The notes: generated from the letters alone by a model not told the origin. 64,000 bases of DNA from Bimastos eiseni (GCA_959347315.1 OY365814.1:6128034-6192033), one strand, 5' to 3'; shown: positions 36,170 to 47,500, counted from the stretch's first letter. Program-made: numbers and translations.

Positions 36170-36720
36170 CTCTTGCTTTCTTTCTTTCTCTCTCCTCTCT
36201 CCCTCTCTATCCTCTCTCTTTCTTCTTTCTCTCTCCCTCTCTCTTCCATATCTCCTCTCTCTCCATCTCTCCGACCTCACTCCCCTCTCGCCTCTCTCTC
36301 TGCCTCTGCCTCTGCCTCTGTCTCCTCTCCTCTCCTCTCCTCTCCTCTCCTCTCCTCTCCTCTCCTCTCCTCTCCTCTCCTCTCCTCTCCTCTCCTCTCC
36401 TCTCCTCTCCTCTCCTCTCCTCTCCTCTCCTCTCCTCTCCTCTCCTCTCCTCTCCTCTCCCCTCCTCTCCTCTCCTCTCCTCTCCTCTCCTCTCCTCTCC
36501 TCTCCTCTCCTCTCCTCTCCTCTCCTCTTTTCTCGTCTCCTCTCCTCTCCTCTTTTCTCGTCTCCTCTCCTCTCCTCTCCTCTCCTCTCCTCTCCTCTCC
36601 TCTCCTCTCCTCTTTTCTCGTCTCGTCTCGTCTCGTCTCCTCTCCTCTCCTCTCCTCTCCTCTCCTCTCCTCTCCTCTCCTCTCCTCTTCTCTCTCTCTC
36701 TCCCTCTCTCTCTCTCTCTG
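36170..36720 (+). repeat. Long pyrimidine tract, (TCTCC)n and related
   Basis: About 550 bp almost purely C/T on the plus strand, with a core of TCTCC repeats (36320-36690). The complementary strand is GA-rich. It ends about 270 bp before the ATG of the Cys-loop receptor gene. Long Ser/Leu- and Arg/Glu-rich frames across it are repeat artefacts. Confidence 0.95.
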
Positions 36721-36986
36721 GTCCCTTGCCATGGGATTTTACGGTCCTGCATTTAAGTTTTATGATAAGAGTAATATTTGTTTAAGCCCAGACATTCACC
36801 GGTGTACGATCTGTCGCTAAGGAATGCACTTTGGCAATAACAATGTGCCGCTATGAATTTACGTTTCCTGCAACTTCTAATGCGTTAATTTATGTCGATT
36901 TATTATAATAACCTTAGCATAAGACAACGATGATGGTCTATTATTCTTCAGAGTGGTAGTAATCTAGTCAAACTTGCCACATCACG

Positions 36987-39900
36987 ATGTTCTTTGGATG
37001 GTTTCTTCTCGTTCTGGCGGTTTTTCATTTCGACGCTTTTGCAGGTAAATTAGCTCCATCAGTAAAGTCTCTGTTTTAGCCTGTCTGTCTGTGTGTCTGC
37101 CTGGGTCTGTTTAGCCCTGTAGACAGAGACTGAAAACAGTAACAAACAATGAAGAACAGCAACTGTCAAATGAAAAGAAAAGCAAATGTAGCCAGCATGC
37201 AAGCCGTAGTAAAAAACGTTCGCGGTAATTAGTGAACCCAATGGAGTGGTTATATATGGGGCCTACAGTAACTGTTAGCAGGAGTGGATATATCGCACGT
37301 CAAGACGGTTGTATCATAAGCATGCTCATCACTAGGAATTGATTTAGAGTAGGTAAGATATGAAACACCAGAAATCCAAGTCATTAAGACAGAGCGAATG
37401 TTAAAAGCGGTAAACGAATGCTTTACAATCAACCTCAAACCTGCATTGATAACCCACTGCTCGTACTTTTCTAATGTTAGTCTCAAGCCCAGAGAAAGAA
37501 GGCTGGCGACGCTAATCAGCTTTGCTCTGACCTTTTGTTAAAAGGCAGATGGCCTATAATTATAGAGGCTGTCTCACAACCTTTTTGTCTGCCAACATGA
37601 TCGGCTGCTTGCATACCTGTCTGCCTCGATTGCCAGTTGATTCTGTATGGCGTTAGGTAACATTTGGTGCACAATTTGAACTAATAGCTTTGACGGAATT
37701 ATGATCCAATACCATAAATGGAAATATACATTCTAAATTACTAACACATCTACCACTATACAATATTCTACTCTTCATGCCTTCCATTAAGTCTAATTGA
37801 TCGATTTCTAATAAATTTTATTTTTCTTTAAAGCGTCCAAGGCTAAGAATGGCAGCTTTATCTGGAACGCTAGACGCCTATACGATCATCTAATGGAGGA
37901 CTACAAGGCATCTATTCGCCCAGTTAACCATTCTAAGGAATCCATCACGGTCCATTTGGATCTGAAATCTTTCTTAGTGGAGGATTTGGTGAGTAACTCC
38001 TTAACCTGAAACATTGCTCGTCACTGTTCCTTGTGCGTTGAGGTGCGAACCAGTGACTAGTTAAATTAAGTCCTAAATCCAACTAGACAAGATCATGCAT
38101 AGTAATAATAATAATAACGCCGACCCTTATGGCACCGTGGGCCTAAAAGCGGACGTACCACTACAAGGGCGCCTTACAAAACTAGGGCCGAGCTACTGAC
38201 TTCCACGAGCAGCCACAAGCGGTGCTTCCTTCTGCCACGTAGGCCTACATTGTACATTGGACTACGATGAATATCGGTTTCTGTATTCGTTAACTATTTT
38301 CAACTGCTTAATACCTGATTTATAGAGGATTGAGTTTCTCAAACAAGTCTTCTCAAAGTCTTCAATTTAACTAGAAAAGACTATTATAGCCAACACAAAA
38401 CTTCCAGATATTTTGGTCAGATGAGACTCGACTGAACCCGATTGAACAGCTGTGTAGAGATTTGACTAGTTTAAATGGTGATGAATCCTTCGCTCTGTAG
38501 TGTGTCACTGTTAATTTTTCGGTTCTACATTCATTTAATTTAATGGACAAAATGGTATTAGGACAAAATGGTGCGGATAAAATGGTACGGACAAAATGGT
38601 ATTGTACAAAATATTAGACTTACGGATAAAATGGTAGAGATATAAGGGGTCTAGGACATATTTCCACTCCCCGGACATTTCCCCTAGGACATTTCCCCCG
38701 ATTGATCACTAGCATAGCAAACACATTAATAAGTTGTGTATCATATTAGTCATATTTATCAAATATGTATGATTAATGTTATATACATAACATATATATA
38801 TGAATAATGTCCGGGGAGTGGAATGACATGGAAAAATATATATATACATCAGACTATGTTTGCTATGCGTAAAACAAAATTTGGTAAACCATAGTTTAGG
38901 TTGGCAAAGTCATTTTTCTTGCAAATATCATGCTGTCTAAATTTGAAATAGAAACTGAACTGATGAACAGAATCCTTGCATAAATTTAGGCTGGATTAAT
39001 TAATAGAGTCTTGTTTAATCAGAAGAAGGACTAATGAACAGAATTATGTATAATTTGAAGTAGGACTGATGATAGGAATCCTTGCTAACATCGATGCTTG
39101 ACTATTTGAAAGAATCTTGTTTAATCAGCAGCTGGATTGATGAAAAGAATCATGTTTGTTTATAAGGGGATTGATGAAAATGATCGCTCTTCAGATCAGA
39201 AGCGGGATCGATGAGAAAACGATGTTCAATGAGAAGTTGGATAGTTTAGAAGAATCATGCTTATAAGGCGAAGCTGGATCAACGAAAAGTTATACTTGAA
39301 TGGTAGTGGGTTCGATAAGAGAATTCTGTTATAACGAGATGGATGTTAAAAATTATGCCTAATTAGAAGCTGGATTGGTCCAAAAAGAATTACGCTTATT
39401 TGGAAGCTGTTATCTGTATTCCTTGTCCATACCATTTTGTCCATACCGTATTGTCCGTATCATTTTGTCCGCTAACATTGTGTCACCATACCATTTTGTC
39501 CATACCATTTTGTCCGCTACCATTTTGTCCGTACCATTTTGTCCACTACCATTTTGTCCCCATACCATTTTGTCCATACCATTTTGTCCGTACCATTTTA
39601 TCCGCTACCATTTTGTCCGTACCATTTTGTCCGTCCCATTTTGTCCGCTACCATTTTGTTCCCATACCATTTTGTTCCCATACCATTTTGTCCGCTACCA
39701 TTTTGTCCGGTTACCGATCAATAAGTGGTTCAGAAGGCGTTTAGTCGGTGTTAAAACCACTGTATAAAACCACAATAGGTTTCGCGTTAACACTAACACT
39801 AGCCTACGTTGTTGCAATGTCTATAACAAGCTTTTTCCTCGGTTACCCACATTTCCACTTACATTTCTCAAGTCCTACACTGGCTCCCAATCAACTCACG

Positions 39901-42900
39901 TACGCAGTATAAAATCCTCCTCAGGGTCTCCAGATCTCAACTAGACCTTGCTTCCAAATATCTTTAAGACTTCATGAGTAAGCCTCTCTCCTCAACATCG
40001 GCCCATTCAATCTGTTGATCGTTTGAATCTCTTTGCCGAACAGTTGCTGTGACAGGTCACTCCACATGGAATGGTCTACCCCTGCTACGGACTAAGCTCA
40101 TGTCTCTCACTCTCTCAAGGTACTTTTATTTCCACGGTGCTTCCGTGCTGAAAACGACTTAATAGTCCACTGCGAGAGAGCCCTCTAAAAATATCTAGAT
40201 ACGATACAGTTAGCTACCAAGATGATGTCGGCCGGTGCAGTTTTATTACTTATGTTCGTTTGAAACTGTGATTAACTTAACTATTTTTGCTTCTGTGTTC
40301 CACAGGACGAAAAAAATCAAGCCTTTATGCTTAGCGGATATATGTCTCAGGCATGTAATTTTTATATTAGGAATTTCCTTATTATTATCATTCATCGGCA
40401 CTTGATTTTATTAAGGAATAATCAAGAACTAATTTGAATATTAATGTGCCATTATTGAATTTCGCCATTACATTAATAGTATGACTGCAGAGACGCGTAC
40501 CTGTTGTCAATAAAAGAACTCTTTCCAAGACTATAGTCTTATGATTTTGTCTTCAGACAACTCCTCCTCAGGAAAGGTCGACTGATGCCGACCTTGCCTC
40601 ACGCTGCCTCTAGACTGATGAAGTCCGTCTTGGTGCGGTCGCTTATCTCTACAATAAGGCAACTTCAGTTCATCCTGATCTGTGGTGATTGACTAGTGGC
40701 TAATATATTCAACTTTTCATCGTTTTTCATACTGTATGAGAGCTTTGTCTATCAAAGACATAATCGAATTCATGATCCTCCTCATTGGACGGGTTTCAGT
40801 GGTCGGTTCTGTTCCTTGCACACGAAAGCTGTCTGTTGTATCCAGATATCACCATACTTAACAGGTAATCTCATTATCATAACCATTTTTTTGAGAAATA
40901 TATGATCAAATAACGTTCCTATCTGATAAATGGATGTCATGCGTTTTGTCTACCTACAGCAACAGAACAATTGGGAAGCGCACACTGTGTTATATGGTTA
41001 CAGCTGTACTACCAGTATATGGTAATCAAAGTTCCAGAATACTATAACGGCAAAGCGGTTTCTCTTACTCAAAGCAAGTATACGTGCTGAGAATTTAAGT
41101 CATTCGATCCTGATCGCAGAGGTAATTCTTAGATGAAAAAAATGCTCAACGGATAGTTTGATAATTGATTGATTGGATATCTTGTTTGCTTATTTTGGCG
41201 TTGCTCAGAAAACCTATTACTGATCAGAATACAGCTGAATTGGCTTCGATTGTATTAAATTGGACTATTCTCAAGTAAATCACCTAAATTATCCTGTTTT
41301 TGTTTACATTTGTGCCTGGAGCAGAGCATAGTGGGACGAGACACGATCAGGACTGAGAAATAACTTTAGCTTTTGGCACTCCCATAACTATTCATTTGTA
41401 GCATCTTCGAACTCGTCATACTCAAGCTATTAACGTGGTCATACTTTCAGATTATCGGGTCAACGACCCCCGCAGAGCAGGCTTTTGTGAATCCATTGTT
41501 AAGCTACTTGTCCAGAACTTAGCTCTTGTGTTTGATATAGGCCTGTGGTCTACTTGCTAATTATACATGTAGGGTTCACATTCATTTTACTCACCCTCAT
41601 TCTCCAAGGCTAAAACAAGGAGATATCTGACACTTAATGGATGTTGACGCTGTTGTTGTTGTTGTTTTTCTTCGTCATCATCATCATCGCTTTCTTTTAC
41701 TTGCGGACTAGTTAAGAGTCAATTAAGGTTGAGGGTATTCATAGTGAAGCAAATCACCCGTTTCACAATGCTCATTGAAACATACCCGGGCGTAATAGGA
41801 CTTTCGCTCGTCGTGTTCTTGGAAAGTTGGTTGTTATAGTTAGTAAAAGTTTTCGGGTAGAAACAGTTTATCAATGACTTCCTAGAGTATGAGAAATGCA
41901 TTTGGAAAAGTTGCTAACGTTCATTGGTTGCAGCAAGAGCGCTTACCTCATCTTTCCAAGCCATCACGTGGCCTTCGTCGTCTTCACTGGAGAGGTTTTC
42001 TGAACCCTGCCGATCAATACTGAGACGCACTGTGAACTGGACTTATCTGAATTTCCATTTGACGAACACGTCTGTTCTGTTGTCTTTGCATCGTGGACTC
42101 GCAGCGATCTCTCGGTAGGAGGAGATAACTGAACAATAAATGGAGTTGCGTTGAAACGAATTAGATACTTAAGGCTTCTGTTCTTAAGGCTGACATTACG
42201 ATAAAAAATGATCATCTGCAGATTGAAATGACTTGCAAATCTACCTAAGTAATCTAACACGCTTACTATGTAACGTAAACAAATGCAGCGTAGTGTACCG
42301 AAACATTTATATAGCACCTTTCAAGTATCATAGCGCCTTCGAGCGGTTCCTCTAAGTCCGAGTAAGACGCTATATAAATGGTCTTATGCATACAAACAAG
42401 CATCTATGAATATCGCTGTCTTTATAGTCATCCAACTAATCTAAACAAGTGCGACTTATGGTCATGTAAATGCTTTAAACTGGATTAATTGAAGGAGTGC
42501 GTGTCATAAAGGATGACTGTTTCAAGAAGAAGATCAGAGAAATCCAGACGAAGGTACATTGGATGGGCGGAAGCGATGGATCTGCGAATCTCTGAAGAAT
42601 GATAGCGCAGTGATTGGCAGTGAGGACGACTCGCTGCTCGAACACACAGCTCTTTGACGCAGCGAAAACCATTGCGCACAATCCAAGTGAATTGAAGGAG
42701 TTCCTTCACAGGGATACAGCGCAGCGGTTCTTAGGTATAATGTGGGAACGACGTGGAAACTATTGAAAAACAGGATCATGCAATCCAATGTCTTGTGCGA
42801 AGTATGTTGAGCTAAGAGAGTCGGAATACCTGGTCACTCTTTCTCAATGTTCATGTGAAAGTATGCAGTGTAATAATTATGCCAATTGTCATGTTAAAAA

Positions 42901-45900
42901 CTAGCAAACCCTGATATTTATTATGACTTAGTCCACCAATCGAACTAGATACGCTTCCATATGATCACATCTTTGTATGGAACCATATCGCTGTGCTTTG
43001 ATCCGTGTCGCAGGTCAACTTGAATTTGATAGAGTTGTACGAGGATCCAACAGACCTTTTAATGTACGCCACCAATGAGAACCTCGAGTGGGGACTGATG
43101 AATGTCACGTTTGCACGCAACGATAAACTGTTGACGGACATGGACGGTTTCTCAGATGTCACCTACAGCTTCACCATCAGACGACGTACTACCTTTACCA
43201 CATACTTGTTCATCGGACCCTCTGTGATGATCTGTTTGGTGACACCCGTTGTCTTTCTCCTGCCCCCGGGAAGCGGAGAGAAGATTATATTCGGTGAGTG
43301 ATGAATGCAGTTCGCCTGTTGTTTTTTTATGGGTGGTGACACGATTTAACGCCAGGGCCCAAGTGTGTGGCGGATTTTAAAACGGTTGTAGCGTTAGTCC
43401 AGCTTTGGACTCAAAGACGGACTTCGTAGGCTGATTTGTGAGACTACGGGAAAATGGCGTGCATAAACGATCCGTTGGTCCCAAACTTGCTAGTCAGAGA
43501 CCTGAATGGGCGTTGGAAAACCCAGCATCAATGGCTCGCGCGATTATGGCTAGTTGCGCATGCGCAAGCTATTTATAAGCTATTTTCGTACTTGATCTGG
43601 CAAAGAAATTTATTATGCTCACTGTTAAATTAACAGATGATTTTGTTAAAACACTAATGTCACTGTTATCGCAATAGTATTCCTCCGCAAAAATCACTAT
43701 GCATAGATTACGATTGCCTTACTCAACTATTATTTAACTTGCATATGGGAAAAGTTAGTTCGACCATTGAAAGCTAAAGGCCGTGTATTCGGTGATGCGA
43801 TGCATACACCAGTGTCAAAACTCCCGACCGATTAAACGAAGATCACCGCTATAATTACAATTTTGTGTTGGCGAAAACGTAGAAAATAATTAATAGCAGA
43901 GTGAACTATGATCTCTCTTAAACCCTCCTTGATGTCTGAAACTTCGACGAAGTAGACCAATCGAGGTGGCGGGCGAAATTTTATTTTTTAAGCCTGACTA
44001 GTAGATTTACGCCTGCCTGCCAGATGGACTAGCGCTAGTCGGGTTTTAGAGTACTTAGGCGTCTCCAAGAATCCCCATACACGCGGATCTTGTTCTCTAG
44101 TCGGGTTTACAGCGAAAACTGGTCCGGACTTGAACTTACGCCCGACTAAAAGAGATTCTACACGTGGCCCCAGGAGAATAGACTGCCGCACTTGAGGCAT
44201 ATTACGACATTAATTATAATTTCAAGGTTAAATTAGGTCTTCTTCCGCACGAAAGGGACTACGTAGAATTAGATCATTTGGAAAATATATGCACTAGAAA
44301 ATGGATAGGAATATGTTTTGACGACACAGTTTCTCTAGGACTCGCAATTTGCAGTTTTGTTGCAATGGTTACTCCACCAATAATTCCACTCAAACTCAGT
44401 TTTTGGTTATTGAAACGTGACTGGGAATGAGGATGGTGATGGTCTTGATGACGACGAGGACTTTATAATGAAGATTGTCAACGCGAAAGCACATGATTTT
44501 TTACAATGATCACACGATGATGATAGGGAAAGTGGTGATAAAGATGGTCAGGAAGATGATGAAGCTGAGGACGTCCCCGATGATGATGATGATGAAGATA
44601 ACGATGATGACGATGATGATTATGATGATGATGATAACGAGAATGATGATGATGATGATTATGATGATGATGATAATGATGATGATGACAATGATGATTG
44701 ATGGCGATGATGATGGCGATGATGATAACGATGACGACGACGACGACGCCCACGCCCAGGCCGACGACGACGCCGATGACGATGACGTTGATGATGATAA
44801 CGACGACGATGATGATGACGACGATGATGATGGCAATGACGTGATAATATTGACTTTTTCCCCAAAGGAATCGGTGTCTTGATTGCCGACACTCTCATGC
44901 TTAGTGAGCTGATCAGCTACATTCCCACGTCTCACCACAATTTACCAGTCATAGGTAAGTTCACTTACATCATTAAGCAGGTGATGAAATGATGAGTCAG
45001 TATGATTATTATTTACTTGCATAACCTCACTTATGAATACATGCAGTCATATGTAATATGGTGTAAAATATTATCTATTATATACACGATGTTAGATGTG
45101 TTAGCAAGAAGCGCAGTCTATGTTAAAACCATAGAATTTTATCTTGGTATTCTCAATAGCCTATCTCTTCTTATAACCTATGATTGTGTCCACTGAGACA
45201 GAATTACTTGCATCATATAAACCATTCCACAAAGTCTACCACACTTGCACTAGCGTATTTCCAACTAAACGTCGATGTCTTAACTTATTTATTTTTATCC
45301 GTGTCATACTTTCAAGTGATAATCACGTAGACCTATGATTCAATTATGTGAGGTTTGTGGAAAGCTCATGGATTATCAATGAGCCATCTCTTGATAATTC
45401 TACATCATCAATTTACTAATTAGTAATCTGTTCCGACATTGAATTAATTATGGATATATTATTCTTTAATTATAGTTGAATATATTCAGGTATATCCGTT
45501 TCATTTATAGCCAAGTTCTTTGTCGGTAATATCGTCATGGCTTCTCTGTCCCTTGTCATCTCAGCCATCATCACTGGTTTCTGGGACAAGAGTACATCGC
45601 GTCTGACTGGACCACACGCTTTCTTCCGACTGGTAAGATCGTTATTCAGTCAGCAGTCAATTCACCAGATAACCGTTCAATTACCGTGTAGGCAAATAGC
45701 CAGTTAACTTAGCTAACAACCTACAAGCAAAGCAATCAAATAAGCAGTCTACTGATTGGGCAGACACTGCAGCCATGTTTGGTTATAAATGTATTGACAG
45801 TCAGCCAATAAGTGTTCAAAATCGTCCGTTGACTGGCTAAATTAGCATCCAAGCAAGAGGTAGGTACATGTACTGATGAGACTTGAAACAATTTGACTCT

Positions 45901-46246
45901 GCAATATGATGGCGTCATATAAACGTCCTCTTGGTTTTTCTGTTTCAAGATTTTTCTTGGTCCAGTGGCGACCGTGATGTGCGTAAGGAAGGAAGATCTC
46001 TTCTCAGCTGATGAGACCTCTAGCGGTGGTGCTCTTGAGTTAAATTCAGAGGGAGAGGACGGGACTGAATCCACCTCCGCAGTTGATCCAGGCACTAACA
46101 ACAGACGCCGCTTCATGGCCAACTATCTACGCAACGCAGCCAAGTCCGAGTGGCGCCAGCTAGTGATAGTTTTCGATCGCCTGTTCTTCGTCATCTATTG
46201 CGTCATACTCACAATTGTGACGCTGTCGTTTGCGCGCTACATATGA
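36987..46246 (+). CDS. Nicotinic-type Cys-loop receptor subunit (non-alpha), with in-frame TGA in the Cys-loop exon
   Basis: Exons: 36987-37044 (signal peptide MFFGWFLLVLAVF), 37834-37988 (RRLYDHLMEDYKASIRPV), 40306-40350 (a 45-nt exon, DEKNQAFMLSGYMSQ, as in nAChR genes), an uncertain exon about 40960-41121, 41934-42114 (Cys-loop: C at 42031 and C at 42073 with 13 residues between, FPFDEHVC, then FASWTRSDLS), 43014-43293 (TM1 and GSGEK), 44868-44954 (TM2), 45511-45632 (TM3), 45950-46246 (loop and TM4). Apart from the uncertain exon, phases agree. The loop C region lacks the paired cysteines of alpha subunits. TGA at 42001-42003 stands where GxVxW of the family has Trp. The uncertain exon (LYYQYMVIKVPEYYNG in one frame) also has a stop or frame change. 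Such subunits form pentameric ligand-gated cation channels. This could be an intact gene with an error or edited site, a null allele, or a young pseudogene. Confidence 0.8.
38545..39715. mobile_element. Foldback-like nest with GGACAAAATGGTA arms, in receptor intron 2
   Basis: The left arm, 38545-38636, is about six units of GGACAAAATGGTAC-like sequence. The right arm, 39424-39710, is about eighteen inverted units of 14-17 bp (TACCATTTTGTCCG). Inside are a second, smaller inverted repeat (38650-38724 against 38798-38868: GGACATTTCCCCT units, CCGGGGAGTGGAA, AGCATAGCAAACA) and a GAAGCTGG minisatellite array (38930-39410). Confidence 0.8.
38930..39410 (-). repeat. CCAGCTTC minisatellite inside the foldback nest
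   Basis: About fourteen degenerate units of roughly 32 bp in GAAGCTGGATTGATGAAAAG orientation, the same family as at 12.6, 13.7 and 22.4-23.8 kb. Confidence 0.75.
39835..40190 (+). mobile_element. CR1/L2-like LINE C-terminal scrap
   Basis: The plus-strand frame reads VLHWLPINSRTQYKILL, then HSTWNGLPLLRTKLMS, the conserved end of CR1/L2 ORF2. RT is absent and the scrap lies in an intron of the Cys-loop receptor gene. Confidence 0.7.
42304..42380. repeat. 77-bp element with perfect 12-bp inverted ends
   Basis: It starts CATTTATATAGC and ends GCTATATAAATG. GCGCTATATAAAT-type words are typical of LINE/SINE 3' ends, so it may be two tails facing each other or a tiny MITE. Confidence 0.7.
44475..44850 (+). 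repeat. (GAT)n/(GAC)n microsatellite before the TM2 exon
   Basis: Interrupted GAT/GAC repeat ending within about 20 bp of the TM2 exon acceptor. Long Asp- or His-rich frames here are artefacts of the repeat. Confidence 0.9.
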
Positions 46247-46390
46247 CGTCACAGTTAAGAATAGCAGATGTAAAGTACCGACATTCTTGGCAAAAGATAT
46301 ACATTACAACAAACATAAAAATAAATTTTCGTCAGTTGGTTGAGATTATACAACCAACTTTCGTTATGAGACTGATTGAGTTTTTCTTAT

Positions 46391-46396
46391 AATAAA
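46391..46396 (+). terminator. Poly(A) signal of the Cys-loop receptor gene
   Basis: AATAAA, 145 bp after the stop codon at 46244-46246, is the first canonical signal downstream. It implies a short 3' UTR. Confidence 0.6.
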
Positions 46397-46639
46397 GTAA
46401 AAGCGAATGGCGCTCAATTGTGTTTTTATGATCACAAGTTCAATACGAACTATTTTTTATTATTATTGTAGCCATTACCCACATTGTTGAAGACTTCCTA
46501 TAAGCATCGTTCATTCAAGCTAATAATATTTTTTTTAATTTGAGTTCTCCTCGAGTAAATAAATTTATGTGTAACTCATAATTGCTATAAATAGCTCACG
46601 GACGAATAACTTTTGCAGGAAAATACAAACGAACCGATA

Positions 46640-46880
46640 GCGAAGGTAAACGTAAACAATACGAACGCAAATTTTAAGTATGTATTTATGTATCTATGCA
46701 TGCATGTATGAATGTGTTTATGTACGAATGTATGTTAGTAGGTATGCAACCGTGCATACATGCATGTAAGTGTAATTTGTATACTTGTATGTAAGTACGC
46801 TTCTACGGATGTGCGACTACGCATGTACAGTGAGTATGTATGTATGGTAGGTAGGCATAAGTAGGCCCTAATTTAACGAA
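46640..46880. repeat. GTAT/CATG simple repeat
   Basis: Degenerate tetranucleotide repeat (TATGTATG, GCATGCATG) downstream of the receptor gene. Confidence 0.8.
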
Positions 46881-46909
46881 TATGAGTATGCATGTGCGAC
46901 CGTTCATTC

Positions 46910-47500
46910 CTTACAAAGATTTACATAGCGCCCCTTCAAAGTTACTACTCAGGAGCGCTCCCGACCCCAGCAAGACTAAAAAGAACAGCCTTAAGGCGAG
47001 TATAAAAAGCGCCTGAGTGGACCCTTGGTTACAACGCATATAATCGTTGTTATGGATGCGTCGTTAAATAAACTTATATCAATCAATCAACCCTTGGTTA
47101 CAAGCGCAACGCCAACGGGAGCGTGTTCCAGAGCGAGGGGCCAACCATTGAGAATACACGATTTGGTTTAGTAGTTGTTGATAAATTGGGCAATGAGTGG
47201 GCCTCGCTCAGTGGGAGCGGAGAGAGCGACGACCCGGTGCACTCAAAATAGAGTAGCAGAGGTTGCGAAGATACCCAAGGGCGAGACCCAGCAAGGACGC
47301 CAGACCAAAGCGATGACACATGTACACTGCCAAAGAGGGAACCAGCGTAGCACGTGCAGCCAGCATATAGCAGGAGACATGTCAAAATTTCAAATGCGTC
47401 AGACAAGACGTGCGCCAGAACAGCGGACCCGGTCCAGAGACAGCAACCGCCCAGCTGAAGGCCTGTACAGAGTGAGCAATAGTGCTCTAGTCGAGCGGTG
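46910..47500 (-). mobile_element. CR1/L2-like LINE 3' end, interrupted by a micro-insertion
   Basis: The minus strand reads RVFSMVGPSLWNTLPLALRL near 47160-47100, the conserved ORF2 end, and the 3' UTR contains GGAGCGCTCCTGAGTAG and GAAGGGGCGCT near 46920-46960, as in the 60-62 kb and 3.6-4.3 kb copies. A 56-bp insert at 47035-47090 splits it. Confidence 0.8.
47035..47090 (+). mobile_element. Micro-insertion: I-group LINE 3' hairpin and tail, 13-bp duplication
   Basis: CCCTTGGTTACAA occurs at 47022-47034 and again at 47091-47103. Between them lies only CGCATATAATCGTTG...ATGGATGCGTCG and the tail TTAAATAAACTTATATCAA(TCAA)n. That sequence equals the last ~55 nt of the LINE at 14.3-18.8 kb. Confidence 0.9.

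Noticed and set aside
36023..36820. Long Ser/Leu-rich and Arg/Glu-rich open frames on both strands
   Set aside because: They are translations of the TCTCC repeat, which lacks stop codons by composition.
39375..39767. FCPYHFVRTILS-repeat frame
   Set aside because: Translation of the TACCATTTTGTCC foldback arm; no gene context.
42485..42788. Overlapping minus-strand frames in a receptor intron
   Set aside because: Several frames of similar length on both strands with no motif; possibly an old LINE scrap but not supportable.
44475..44938. Asp-, His- and Ser-rich frames on both strands
   Set aside because: Products of the GAT/GAC microsatellite inside a receptor intron.
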